From contig NC_061510.1 of assembly GCF_022539505.1 (NCBI RefSeq), positions 274,866,330 to 274,930,329 on the forward strand: a stretch of DNA of 64,000 bases, in the 5' to 3' direction. A program made the translations under genes and the position numbers. The notes under the pieces were generated by a model. The model had not been told where the DNA came from. It was given only the letters and a program-made list of their open reading frames with translations, and did not search any database. This document shows, in pieces, positions 1-12,046 of this stretch. This DNA comes from Lolium rigidum (taxonomy: Eukaryota > Streptophyta > Magnoliopsida > Poales > Poaceae). Positions within the stretch are counted from its first letter, which is position 1. Each line of letters begins with the position of its first letter.

Positions 1-116
1 CGGTGGTGCGCGGTGACCGGCGGACGTGGATTCATGGCGAGGCACCTGGTGATGGCACTGCTCCGCTCTGGAGGTTGGCGCGTGCGGATCACAGACCTCG
101 CCCCCGACGCCGCCCT
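1..116 (+). CDS. 3BETAHSD/D: 3beta-hydroxysteroid dehydrogenase/C-4 decarboxylase-like gene, exon 1, 5' part
   Basis: Frame 1 is open from base 1 and reads RWCAVTGGRGFMARHLV, then a basic and leucine-rich stretch ending DAAL. This is the N-terminal Rossmann dinucleotide-binding motif of plant sterol 4alpha-carboxylate 3-dehydrogenase (decarboxylating), which removes C-4 carboxylate during phytosterol synthesis, probably at the ER. The TGGRGF motif carries Ala/Met where many SDRs have a third Gly, as in the rice relative I recall. The start codon lies a few codons upstream of the window. The exon stops abruptly inside a Leu codon at 115-116, where a CACTA element begins; the rest of the exon resumes at 12063 in the same frame. 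The family assignment is from memory of the protein family. Confidence 0.82.
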
Positions 117-129
117 CACTACGGGAAAA

Positions 130-500
130 TCAGGCGCTGCCGTGCAGCCAAACTTTGCCGTGAGCTGCCGCACGGCAAAGATTTCTTTGCCGTGCGTAGC
201 AAGAAGAGCGCACGGCAACGAAAAAATGCACGGCAAAGTATGAGCGCAGCGCACGGCAAAGAAACGTATCACGGCAAAGAAAGATATGGCGCACGGCAAA
301 GAAATTTCTCACGGCAAAGAATGGGAGCAGCGCACGGCAAAGATTTTCGGACGGCAAAGACCCTGCAAGCCGCACGGCAAAGAAAGAGCGCACGGCAAAG
401 GCCTGGGCACTGCCGTGCAGCCAAACTTTGCCGTGCAGACAGACAAGTTGCACGGCAAAAGGTCCTTTGCCGTGCGCTTCTCCCTTTGCCGTGCGCCAAT
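130..500. repeat. Left subterminal repeat array of the CACTA element (CTTTGCCGTGC / GCACGGCAAAG)
   Basis: About twenty copies of an 11-bp motif, GCACGGCAAAG or its reverse complement CTTTGCCGTGC, lie in both orientations at close spacing, with variants ending AACG. In En/Spm-type elements such subterminal motifs bind the TNPA protein and bring the ends together. The same motif fills the right end (11481-12046). The ORFs that run through it are by-products of the motif lacking stops. Confidence 0.85.
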
Positions 501-640
501 CTACATTTTTTTTGTTTTTCTAACTATTTTATTTCATCTACTACTTATATTTATTTTGTTAATTAGTTTTTCTTTTTGATGACTATTTATTACACTATGT
601 GAAATACAAAATTAGTCTCCATGCTCATCCCCCACATATA
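501..640. other. AT-rich spacer inside the CACTA element
   Basis: A T-rich stretch separates the subterminal repeats from the satellite-like array. No coding potential or known motif is visible. Confidence 0.5.
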
Positions 641-3600
641 TCAGGGTTCCGGTGCTCGGCGGCAGTCCCCCTCCTTCCCCCAAAACAGCGGGACGGCGGG
701 TCTACCCCTAGATTTCTCCACGCGACGTTCCACCAATATACCTTTTCATAGTTTTAGGTTTGTTTAGTCCATGGACATATGGAAAACCATGTGTGGTACC
801 CTTTGGCACAGTCTAGCCCCCGATATACCCGCGGCGGGACACTTCACCGTACACGTCCGGGAATCCGTTAAGTGTTATCGCCCGAAGGTGAGGAATGTCA
901 GACCGGGGATCCATGCCATGCACCATTTGGTGAATTACACCTAGCATCACACTTTGAAACATAGAATAGGTCCACATGCAAGGTTTGGTGGGGTTCCGGT
1001 GCTCCGGCGGTCGTTATCCCCCTCCTCCCCCAAAACAGCGGAACGTGTGCCCCGGCGGGTCTACCCCCTAGATTTCTCCGCGCAAGGGTGCACCAATGTA
1101 ACTTTTCATTCTTTTAGGTTTGTTTAGTACATATACACATGGAGAACCAAAGATTGGGACCCTTTGGCACATATACCGGCTAGCTAGAGCCATTATCACA
1201 CGATCGACGGTGTGCACTGGTCTCTCTGGTTAGGGTTAGGTGTAGGGTTAGGGCTAGGGTTTAGGGGCTAGGGCTAGGGTTTAGGTTAAAGGGTAAGTAT
1301 TTATGGTTAGGTATAGGTTTAGGGTTTAGGGTTAGGGTTAGGGTTTATGATGCATGGTTACTGCGGCTCACGTCGTGGTTTAGGGATTTAGAGGGGTTTA
1401 GGGCTCGAAGCCTCCCGGTTTAGGGTTTAGGGTTTAGGGGAGCTACTTTTGCACCATTAGACCTTGCACCACACTTTGACACATATCATAGGTCCACATG
1501 CAAGGTTTGGTGGGGTTCCGGTGCTCCGGCGGTCGTTATCCCCCTCCTCCCCCAAAACGAGCGGGAACGTGTGCCCGGCGGGTCTACCCCCCTAGATTTC
1601 TCCGCGCGAGGGTGCACCAATGTAACTTTTCATAGGTTTAGGTTTGTTTAGTCCATGGACATATGGAAAACCATGTGTGGCACCCTTTGGCACAGTCTAG
1701 CCCCCGATATACCCGCGGCGGGACACTTCGACGTACACGTCCGGGAATCCGGTAAGTGTTATCGCCCGAAGGTGAGGAATGTCGGACCGGGGATCCATGC
1801 CATGCACCATTTTGTGAATCACACCTTGCATCACACTTTGACACATAGAATAGGTCCACATGCAAGGTTTGGTGGGGTTCCGGTGCTCCGGCGGTCGTTA
1901 TCCCCCTCCTCCCCCAAAACAGCGGAACGTGTGCCCCGGCGGGTCTACCCCCTAGATTTCTCCGCGCGAGGGTGCACCAATGTAACTTTTCATTCCTTTA
2001 TGTTTGTTTAGTACATATACACATGGAGAACCAAAGATTGGGACCCTTTGGCACATATACCGGCAGCTAGAGCCATTATCACACGATCGACGGTGTGCTC
2101 GGTCTCCTGGTTAGGGTTAGGTGTAGGGTTAGGGCTAGGGTTTAGGGGCTAGGGCTAGGGTTTAGGTTAAAGGGTAAGTATTTATTGTTAGGTTTAGGTT
2201 TAGGGTTTAGGGTTAGGGTTAGGGTTTATGATGCATGCTTCTGCAGCTCCGGCGTCGTGGTTTAGGGATTTAGAGGGGTTTAGGGCTCGAAGCCTCCCCA
2301 GTTTAGGGTTTAGGGTTTAGGGGAGCTACTTTTGCACCATTACACCTAGCAGCACACTTTGACACATATCATAGGTCCACATGCAAGGTTTGGTGGGGTT
2401 CCGGTGCTCCGGCGGTCGTTATCCCCCTCCTCCCCCCAAAACAGCGGAACGTGTGCCCCGGCGGGTCTACCCCCCTAGATTTCTCCGCGCGAGGGTGCAC
2501 CAATGTAACTTTTGATTCTTTTAGGTTTGTTTAGTACATATACACATGGAGAACCAAAGATTGGGACCCTTTGGCACATATACAGCAGCTAGAGCCATTA
2601 TCACACGATCGACGGTGTGCACGGTCTCATTGGTTAGGGTTAGGTGTAGGGTTAGGGCTAGGGTTTAGGGGCTAGGGCTAGGGTTTAGGTTAAAGGGTAA
2701 GTATTTATGGTTAGGTTTAGGTTTAGGGTTTAGGGTTAGGGTTAGGGTTTATGATGCATGGTTACTGCGGCTCCGGCGTCGTGGTTTAGGGATTTAGAGG
2801 GGTTTAGGGCTCGAAGCCTCCCCGGTTTAGGGTTTAGGGTTTAGGGGAGCTACTTTTGCACCATTAGACCTTGCACCACACTTTGACACATATCATAGGT
2901 CCACATGCAAGGTTTGGTGGGGTTCCGGTGCTCCGGCGGTCGTTATCCCCCTCCTCCCCCAAAACAGCGGAACGTGTGCCCGGCGGGTCTACCCCCTAGA
3001 TTTCTCCGCGCGAGGGTGCACCAATGTAACTTTTCATTATTTTAGGTTTGTTTAGTACATATACACATGGAGAACCAAAGATTGGGACCCTTTGGCACAT
3101 ATACCAGCGGCTAGAGCCATTATCACACGATCGACGGTGTGCCCGATCTCTCGGTTAGGGTTAGGTGTAGGGTTAGGGCTAGGGTTTAGGGGCTAGGGCT
3201 AGGGTTTAGGTTAAAGGGTAAGTATTTATGGTTAGGTTTAGGTTTAGGGTTTAGGGTTAGGGTTAGGGTTTATGATGCATGGTTCTGCTGACTCGGCGTC
3301 GTGGTTTAGGGATTTAGAGGGGTTTAGGGCTCGAAGCCTCCCGAGTTTAGGGTTTAGGGTTTAGGGGAGCTACTTTTGCACCATTAGACCTTGCACCACA
3401 CTTTGACACATATCATAGGTCCACATGCAAGGTTTGGTGGGGTTCCGGTGCTCCGGCGGTCGTTATCCCCCTCCTCCCCCAAAACAGCGGGAACGTGTGC
3501 CCCGGCGGGTCTACCCCCCTAGATTTCTCCGCGCGAGGGTGCACCAATGTAACTTTTCATAGGTTTAGGTTTGTTTAGTCCATGGACATATGGAAAACCA

Positions 3601-4503
3601 TGTGTGGCACCCTTTGGCACAGTCTAGCCCCCGATATACCCGCGGCGGGACACTTCGGCGTACACGTCCGAGGAATCGTTAAGTGTTATCGCCGAAGGTG
3701 AGGAATGTCGGACCGGGGATCCATGCCATGCACCATTTTGTGAATCACACCTTGCATCACACTTTGACACATAGAATAGGTCCACATGCAAGGTTTGGTG
3801 GGGTTCGGTGCTCCGGCGGTCGTTATCCCCCTCCTCCCCCAAAACGGCGGAACGTGTGCCCCGGCGGGTCTACCCCCTAGATTTCTCCGCGCGAGGGTGC
3901 ACCAATGTAACTTTTCATTCCTTTATGTTTGTTTAGTACATATACACATGGAGAACCAAAGATTGGGACCCTTTGGCACATATACCAGCAGCTAGAGCCA
4001 TTATCACACGATCGACGGTGTGCCTGGTCTACTGGTTAGGGTTAGGTGTAGGGTTAGGGCTAGGGTTTAGGGGCTAGGGCTAGGGTTTAGGTTAAAGGGT
4101 AAGTATTTATGGTTAGGTATAGGTTTAGGGTTTAGGGTTAGGGTTAGGGTTTATGATGCATGGTTCTGCAGCTCCGGCGTCGTGGTTTAGGGATTTAGAG
4201 GGGTTTAGGGCTCGAAGCCTCCCCGGTTTAGGGTTTAGGGTTTAGGGGAGCTACTTTTGCACCATTAGACCTTGCACCACACTTTGACACATATCATAGG
4301 TCCACATGCAAGGTTTGGTGGGGTTCCGGTGCTCCGGCGGTCGTTATCCCCCTCCTCCCCCAAAACAGCGGAACGTGTGCCCCGGCGGGTCTACCCCCTA
4401 GATTTCTCCGCGCGAGGGTGCACCAATGTAACTTTTCATTATTTTAGGTTTGTTTAGTACATATACACATGGAGAACCAAAGATTGGGACCCTTTGGCAC
4501 ATA
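641..4503. repeat. Two-unit satellite-like array with telomere-like blocks
   Basis: Landmark AGGTTTGGTGGGGTTC recurs at about 981, 1503, 1865, 2385, 2910, 3430, 3791 and 4311, giving spacings of 522, 362, 520, 525, 520, 361 and 520. Two unit types alternate in the order B-A-B-A-A-A-B-A-partial. Both share a core running to CCCTTTGGCACA. The long A unit adds about 330 bp of degenerate plant telomere-like repeats (TTTAGGG and TTAGGG). The short B unit adds a segment with CCCGATATACCCGCGGCGGG. The array ends abruptly at about 4503. It is non-coding. Confidence 0.9.
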
Positions 4504-4524
4504 TACCAGCCGGCATTTATCGGG

Positions 4525-4742
4525 ACAGCCGGCGGATGCGTAGTTGGGTACGTTCTCCCAGCTCTACCCCGATCCGAGACAGGATTTCGGTAGCGCCTCC
4601 CCGTTGTTCTCCGGATGCACACCCCTCTCGGCTTTTTGCCGAGACGTGTATCGGGAGAGCAGCGGGGAGGTGCTGCCGAAATTCTGTCTCGGATCGTGGT
4701 AGAGCTGGGAGAACGTACTCAATCTACGGATCCGGCGGCTGC
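4525..4742. repeat. Large imperfect palindrome upstream of the transposase gene
   Basis: The left arm 4525-4614 pairs with the right arm 4652-4742 with only scattered mismatches (shared core GTACGTTCTCCCAGCTCTAC and its complement). The loop holds a perfect 7-bp mini-hairpin, TCTCGGC-TTTTT-GCCGAGA, at 4626-4644. It sits between the satellite array and the first transposase codon at 4863, so it could act in promoter function or as a foldback transcript. Function is inferred only. Confidence 0.85.
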
Positions 4743-4862
4743 TAGGAGCCCACCTAGTAGAGTTTCAGGTTGATGCACGCGTAAAAAAATAAAGATATGA
4801 TGCATTTATTTCCTATTTGATATATAAATGCTATGTTCGTCTGTTTTGTTGCTGATTAGAGG

Positions 4863-7800
4863 ATGGATAATCGTGGCTGGATGTACGATGGCGGAATCGG
4901 TCGAGTGCAACTATACTCGATGAATGGGGAGAAAAGACCGAGCGGTTTGTGGATAGGGCGTTTGCCATCCCTACCGGACCTATAAGTGTTTGGTGCCCTT
5001 GTAGTAAGTGCGCTAACCGAAAGGCACAGGACAAGGAAACTATGAGTATGCACCTGATCAAGTTTGGGTTCACACCGTCCTACAGGATTTGGACTTACCA
5101 TGGAGAAAAGGCAAAGAAACGTGCTAGGAAGGAGGTGCGGCGGATTCAACCTAGGGGGAATATGACACCTGGTTTTGATAGGTGCTTAGAAAACTTGGCT
5201 AATGGTAATGTGCCTGAAAGCTCTCATGTAGAGGTGGAGACACCTCGGGATGCGGAGACAAGTGAGGACCCGGAGGAAAACACAAAGGAGTACTATGAGG
5301 CTCGTTTGCTTCGCGAAACCCCTACATGAAAATACAGAGGTTACCCAACTAGATGCCATCGCTCGCCTTATGGCCTTGAAGTGCCATAGGAACTTGTGCA
5401 GAGATGGGTTCGATGAACTTCCGGTCATTGTAGGCAGCCTTCGCCGAAAGGGCACCTCTTGCCGCAAAACTTCTACTATTCGACCAAATTGCTCGGTGAC
5501 CTTAAGATGTCATCTCAGCAGATACACGCTTGTCCAAAGGGATGCATGCTATTCAGAGAGGAGCACGCTGACACAAATTATTGCATCAAATGCAATTCCT
5601 CTAGGTACTTTGAGGTAGACCGCAATGGTGATGGTCAGAAGAGGCAGACCACGGTTGCCAAGAATATCCTCCGCTATCTTCCAGTTCTACCGAGGATCCG
5701 GCGGCTCTTCATGACCGAGGATACCGCCAGCAGATGAGGTGGGCCGTGGAAGGAAACGAGATACACCGACAAGATGATACATCCGTCGGATGGTACTGCA
5801 TGGAAGAACTTTGTGAAGAAATTTCCACCGAAAGCGGGTGACCCGAGGAGCGTAGCGATTGCGATATCAACCGATGGGTTCAATCCATATGGTATGTCGG
5901 CTGCAGGTATACGGTTGTTGGCCAGTGTTTGTTATTCCCATGAACCTCCCCCTGGCGTCTGCATGAGATCAGAGAACATGTTTGTGTCGATGATAATCCC
6001 AGGGCCCAAATACCCGGGCAAGAACATGAATGTGTACCTGGAACCGCTGGTGGATGACTTGGTTCGTGGGCTGGGAAGGTCGCGGGATCCGAACATATGA
6101 CGCATCAAAGAAGGAGTACTTCGATATGTATGTGTGGTACCACACGTCCCTGCATGACCTGCCAGCACGTGCTTTGTTCCGCGGGTGGTGTACACATGGG
6201 AAGTGGCCTTGCCCACGGTGCGGACAGTGCCGTGACTTTCTTCTCGGCTAAACAAGGGAGGCAAGTATTCATGCTTTGATGAAGCTCGACAGTTCCTTGA
6301 GCGGAGGCATGCATACGGGAGTGATGTAAAGAGTTTCAAGAAAGGCCGTGTTGTCCGTGGCCCGAAGCCAATTCCGAAGACCGGAACGGAAATCAAGGCC
6401 GAGTTAGATGCTCTTCAGCCCTAGCCCCGATGGGAATGGTTTCTTAGGATATGGGGAGACACACCAATGGACTCACAAGCCGTGCTTATGGAAGCTCCCT
6501 TACTTTGAGTTTCTCGAGCTCCCGCATAACATTGATGTAATGCACACCGAGAAGAATATCGGTGAAGCCATTTGGAGCACGATTGTGGACACCGAGAAGA
6601 CGAAGGATAACATAAAGGCTCGAATTGATCAAGAAATGTGGTGTGATAGGCCGGAGTTGAACATGCAGCCACCTAATGGTGCCAAAAAACTTGGACTAAG
6701 CCACACGCTCCGTTCCGCCTCACAAAGGCCCAAAAAGGGAGGTCTTCCAATGGATGAAGGACTCCTTGTTTTTCCCCGATGGGTTCGCAGCCAACCTGGA
6801 TGAGGGGCCTGAACATTGAAACGCTGCGAGTACAAGGACCGAAGAGTCATGACTACCACATATGGCTTGAGCGGATAATGCCGGTGATGATTCGAGGCTA
6901 TGTCCCCTGAGACGACTTGGCGAGTGCTAGCGAGGTTGAGTTTTTCTTCCGCCGGATTTGTGCTAGGGAGTTAGACACTAAAGTGATTGAGAAGCTGGAT
7001 GAAGAGGCACCGTGTTGCTTTGCGATCCGGAGAAGATCTTTCCTCCGGGGTTTTTAATCCGATGCAACACATGATCCCGCACCTCGCGGAGGAGTGCTTA
7101 AAGGGGGCCCGAATTGGGGCCGTTGGCAGTTTGGTCCCGAGAGAGAAACACAAAAGCTTCGTCAAATGACTGGCAATAAATGCAAGATCGAAGCATCCAT
7201 AGCCGAGGCAGTCCCGAACGTGGAGGTGGCAAACTTCACCACTAAGCACTATGATCCCAACATTCCCACAAAGCACAACCCGGTCCTCCGTTACAATGCC
7301 GCCAACAATGAAGAAGTACCCAAGCTTAGCATCTTCGTGGGGCTTGGTGGCAAGTCAAGTGGCTCGAAGCCGTACAGAACGGACCTACCTGAGCGGACCT
7401 TGATCCACTCGTATGTCTTAAACACCATGGTCGAAGTGAAGCCGTACATCGAGTAAGTGCGAACCATTTAATTATTCGCAAACATTCACTCGTATGTTCG
7501 TGGCTAACTCTTCCTCTTTTCATCGGTATAGGAAATTCAAGGCTATACATTGGAAGAATACCCACAGGGAGCCTACCCCGGAAGAATCCAAGCAAATTTT
7601 CGATAAGGGAGGCGGTTTCGGTTTCGATAGCTGGTTTTGTAATTTGGTACTATTCTATCCAAATTAGCTAGCACTTCCGACATTTATCGGTCATTTCTCG
7701 TTCTAAACTTCTTGTGCTAAACTTGTAGGCAAGAACTGACAAAGAGATGAAGTCGAGCTAAGAAAAATTGCTAGGGGCTTTGACCATTCCGTAGAAGCGT

Positions 7801-8554
7801 TCAACTCCTATGACGTGAACGGGTATCGCTTCCGGACCCATCAATACACAACAAGCCGGCCCAACGCGAAGACAATAAATAGCGGGGTGGTATGTCAAGG
7901 TGATGATGGGCTCCATTACTATGGAAGAGTCGAGGGTATATACGAGCTGAATTACGGGTTTCACAAAGGGCTAAATCCCGTCGTCTTCAAATGCCATTGG
8001 TTTGACCCACGTCGGGTGAGACGGGATCCTGAAATTGGGTTGGTCGAAGTTGAAAGGAACTCCGTTTATAAGGGAGAGGATGTGTACATCTTGGCAACCC
8101 AGGCCTTTCAAGTATTCTATCTCCCGTACGCGTGCAGAAACCCGACAAAACGTCTACATGGATGGGATGCTGTGATGACGGTGCCTTCACGCAATAGGCC
8201 GCCCCCGCCAAACAAGGACGATTACCGCCGCGTAGACCCCGCAGCAACGAGTGTCGAGTTTTATCAGGAAGAAGGGCTCCCCGGCCATTTCACAATCGGC
8301 TTGCCGACTATCGATGACATGGTCGTAGACGATGAACAAGAAGACGCGGGCATGGATGGAGACAATGCAGAAGATGAAGCTGAGGATGTCTGTTGCCCCG
8401 GAAGACCCGAGTTTGCTCGAGGCGTTCAAAGCGGGGATTGACCTCGATGCGAGATGGACCACCTCCAGGTTTCATTGATGATTATTGGTTCGCCGAGCCT
8501 GATGACGATGAGGAGACACGCGGTCCAATCACGGATGGCGACACAAGCTACTGA
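4863..8554 (+). pseudogene. CACTA TNPD/TNP2-type transposase gene, frameshifted
   Basis: The product would be the DDE-type CACTA transposase. It starts ATG at 4863 (MDNRGWMYDG), the usual beginning of the transposase-associated domain, followed after a frameshift by VWCPCSKCANRKAQ with its Cys pairs. The Transposase_21 region follows in pieces: ALKCHRNLCRDGFDELP, FYYSTKLLGDLKMSS, IHACPKGCMLF, ISTDGFNPYGMS, YPGKNMNVYLEPLVDDL, and LPHNIDVMHTEKNIGEAIW at about 6520. A DUF4218-like piece (SFFFRRICAREL) lies near 6940 and DUF4216 (YYGRVEGIYELNY, VFKCHWFDP) at 7915-8010. The last exon ends GDTSY-stop at 8552. Introns with GT-AG borders occur at about 7455-7530 and 7647-7727. At least four frame changes before 6420 make it a pseudogene. 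Domain names are from knowledge of the family. Confidence 0.85.
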
Positions 8555-8835
8555 TCTATGTAGTAGTAATTGTGAGGCTAGCCTATTTGTAATAACTCCG
8601 TGTAATAGAGATTGTCTAGCTAGGTTATTTGTAAGAACTCCGTGCTATGTTTGAGAGAACTCTATGGTAGCTATTTGTTGCTTCCACTAATTAATGTTCA
8701 TCCTTTTGCATTATTTGTTGCTTTCATTAATGTTCATCTACTTATATTTCTGTTGCTTTCACTAATATTTATCTCTTTGCAATATTGCGTACTAATAAAC
8801 CACTCTCTTCATTTGTGTTTGCAGGTGATTGAAGC

Positions 8836-11200
8836 ATGCCGCCAAAAAAAAGGGTGGCGGTCTTAAAAAGAAGCTCAAGGACTTGGTAGGTGTAGGGACT
8901 TCGAGGCGGGGCCGAGCTACTACCCCTCCCTAGCCCCCTCCTGTCGCTCCCACGGGGCGGCCGCGTAGGAAGAATGCGACGCGGGTACTCACTCCTAGTC
9001 CTAGCCCCCTCCCGCAGCCGATGATGATGACGAGGAGGAGGACCGGGAGCACCACGGGGGTGGGGAGGACCAGGAGGAGGAGGTGGGTGGGGAGGACCAG
9101 GAGGAGGAGGGGGTGGGGAGGACCGAGGAGGAGGAGGGGACGAGGAGGACCTCTCGGAGGATGAGGGGTTGGGGAACTTAGTGTTCGATCCTGATCCAAG
9201 CCTAGAGTGGTGTGAGCCGGAGGATTACCGATGCGTTCCAGCTTTGGAGAGGCTGAGGCCACGTGATAGGAAGCCATATCGGCGTGGGATAACACAGCTC
9301 CCCTCGCCGAAGAGGCTGGCGCTACAGGCACGTTGTTCTTGTGCCCTATGGAAGGAGGTACATGTTATTTTTTGGCATTTCGTTATCGCAATTTTGTCAT
9401 TATCAAAATTATTATCACATACATATTGATGTTGTCGTTTCATGGTGCAGCTCGTTCCAGTTTGAAGACCCGACGCAGAGACCGCCACGTGGGTACTCGA
9501 ACATCCTTGGGGGCCTACTTAGATGGTATTTCCCTGGGATAGTCAATCTCCCCTGCGGTGGCTGCGACGTAGCTTGGAGGTGGGCGCACTACAGCCTCGC
9601 GGAAGATCCTCTTGGCCGCGGCACCGCGGCGGATTTGGTTGTTGCCAAATTCTGGGTACGTGACTTTTGACTTCTTACCATTCATACACTCTCCTTGGTT
9701 CACAATAATTGCACTAATGCCCCTTGTTTTACCTATGTTGCAGAAATACTTCAAGAGGGCCGAGGGCAAGGAGAATGCGTGCGATGATGTCCTACACCAG
9801 CTTGCAAGGAAGAGGGTGACTGGCATGCACTACGAGGCACGTGTTCAATGCGTCCGCGACTGGCACGCCGACCGCTTCGTCCACATGAGTAAGGAGGACG
9901 CTCGCGACACGCTCATGCAGCCGTGGCGAGTACTTGCAGGTATTTGCATTTATGTGTTATTGATTTCTTTATCGCCATGTAGTTTATTTTACCATAATGG
10001 GTTTATCTTGTGCATGTAGAACCCTCCTCGGTACGTCGGCAACGACGATAGGTGCTTTCGTGCGATGGTCATGTGGTGGACATGCCCCCGATACCTCAAG
10101 AAGCACGAGGAGGGCAAGGCGAAGCGGGCAGAGATGCGAGGTGGATCGCATATCCAAGGCAGCATCCCCATCTCTCTTCACCTGCGAAGGAGGTGAGCAA
10201 ATTAATGGTTCCTTCATTCTTTGAATTCATGTTATATATTTGTTAACTCCGCAAGGGTGTGTCACTTCACTCAATTACATGTTCTCTTTTGCAGGAAGTC
10301 AGGACAGGAGCGAAGCCTAACGTCTTTGCCGTGCTAAAGAAGATGAAGCAAAGGAAGACGCCTGATCCTGAGACGGGGTCCTTGTGGGTTAACCCGCAAT
10401 CCGAGACCCAGTGCACGTCGTATGTCTCCAAGTTCAAGAAGAAGTACGGCGAGGAGGCCAATCCAGAGGCCGAGGACTTTGACCCTGAGGTCGCGGTGCT
10501 TGCGGGAGAAGGCTTGAAGCATGGCCGCCTATGGTTTGGTGACGGGTGCGTCGACCCAGCGAAGGTTCCCTCTCTCCGCCAGATCCGTCGTGGTCGTAAG
10601 AGCGGCCAGCCTGAGGTAGAGCCCCGGCCACGGGCTTCGGATCTAGCTGTCGAGCGGTTACGGGTATGTTCTTCCTCGGGTCTCTACATTTCCTTTACAT
10701 GCTTTCCATTGAAATGTTAATGACATCGCGGCAACACAACGTAGGAGGAGATGGCAGCGAAGGAGCAGGCGGCCCAGGAGCAAAGGGCGCACATGGAGCA
10801 GCAGATTCTGGAGTACCGGCGAGCGGCGGACACGGATGATGCGACGGATGCAACAGCGAGCAGCGAGATGATGCAAGCGCAGCGAGCACGGATGAGCTGG
10901 CCGATGAGCCGGACGGTTCTGACTTCTCCACCGGGGAGTCTTCCTGCTCCTCCACCTTACTCCATGCCGTGGATGCCGCCACCGCCCACTCAGACCCCGG
11001 GGACACCTATCACCGTCAACAACTTGAACATCATCCGGAGCATGAACCGCGGTGAGTCCTCTTGTGCCCAACCCGCTACTTGTGCTTGTTCAAGTGATCA
11101 ATATGCAAATGCAAATGTAAATGTTCATTCCATCAACCTTATAGATTATATGTCACAAGGCAATGACGATGAGGCCGGCGGAAGCGGAGGAGGACAATAA
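8836..11200 (+). pseudogene. CACTA TNPA/Transposase_24 (Ptta/En/Spm)-like gene, degenerate
   Basis: A second plus-strand gene begins ATG at 8836 (MPPKKK, followed within a few codons by a frame change in an A run). A Pro/Glu-rich low-complexity stretch follows at 8930-9170, then exons reading GYSNILGGLLRWYFPG (9490), KYFKRAEGKENACDDV (9744), DDRCFRAMVMWWTCPRYLKK (10050), FAVLKKMKQRKTPDPETGS (10325) and an EEMAAKEQAAQEQRAHMEQQ coiled coil (10750). TAA is at 11198. This exon order matches plant Transposase_24 proteins of CACTA elements, which bind subterminal repeats as DNA-binding partners of the transposase. Introns of about 80-110 bp separate the exons. The frame break near the start suggests inactivity; later exons look open. 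Confidence 0.78.
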
Positions 11201-11209
11201 GGTTGATGG

Positions 11210-11480
11210 CATGGTCTTGATGGATTTGTGGACATTACACTTGTTATGGATTGTACTTGTACTTGATGTGTGTTGATGTATTTGTGGACATTGCACTTGT
11301 ACTTGATGTATTTGTGGACATTGCACTTGTTATGCATAAACTATGTGTGCTCGATGTATTTGTGGTGTTGTTCATGTGTTTGGTGATGCTATGGTGAATA
11401 TATATGTTGTATATGTTATATATATGTGAAATGCAATTTTGAAATGCAGGGATTAAAGAAAAACAGAAAAAAAATGAAAA
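11210..11480. repeat. Short tandem repeats downstream of the TNPA-like gene
   Basis: Degenerate copies of GATGTATTTGTGGACATTGC recur at about 11220-11370 with variable spacers, then AT-rich sequence. It probably covers the 3' UTR of the second transposon gene. No coding potential. Confidence 0.6.
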
Positions 11481-12046
11481 AACCAGGGGCCTTTGCCGTG
11501 TGTATGCACACGGCAAAGGACATTTGGTCACTTTGCCGTGTGCATACACACGGCAAAGGCGCCACGTGGCGCAAGCCTGTGCTCCTGGGAAGCCAGTGTG
11601 TGTCCCTGGAGAATCCTTTGCCGTGCGTGCTGGGGAGTGGACGCACGGCAAAGAGGAGAAGCACGGCAACGAGCGGGCGCACGGCAACGTCGGGGCGCAC
11701 GGCAGCGTCGGAGCGCACGGCAGCGTTTGGTCGCACGGCAGCGTCGGGGCGCACGGCAACGTCTGAACGCACGGCAGCCTCCAGGACGCACGGCAGAGAC
11801 GGCGCGCACGGCAAAGGAGTGGGCGCACGGCAACGAGCGCGCGCACGGCAAACGCTCGAACGCACGGCAACGAGCGCGCGCACGGCAACGAGCCTTTGCC
11901 GTGCGGTTTGGACAGGCGCACGGCAATGTCTTCTTTGCCGTCGAGGGCGTTGCCGTGCAGACGCTGCCGTGCGCCGACGCACGGCAAATCCTTTGCCGTG
12001 CAAATAGGCCCCTTTGCCGTGCGATTGGTCGCACGGCAACGTAGTG
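11481..12046. repeat. Right subterminal repeat array with two 28-bp palindromes
   Basis: More than twenty copies of GCACGGCAAAG/GCACGGCAACG in mixed orientation, matching the left end. Two 28-bp palindromes built on CTTTGCCGTGTG lie at 11491-11518 and 11531-11558. Long open frames here (up to about 300 codons) come from the stop-free motif and are not genes. Confidence 0.85.

Noticed and set aside
3..579. ORFs of 76-187 codons in both strands of the left CACTA end
   Set aside because: They run through GCACGGCAAAG repeats, which lack stops in several frames; no protein family resemblance.
1200..4250. True telomere or chromosome end
   Set aside because: TTTAGGG blocks are degenerate, short and embedded in a repeating unit within a transposon with host sequence on both sides.
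641..4503. CRISPR array
   Set aside because: Units are hundreds of bases long without short repeats and unique spacers; eukaryotic context.
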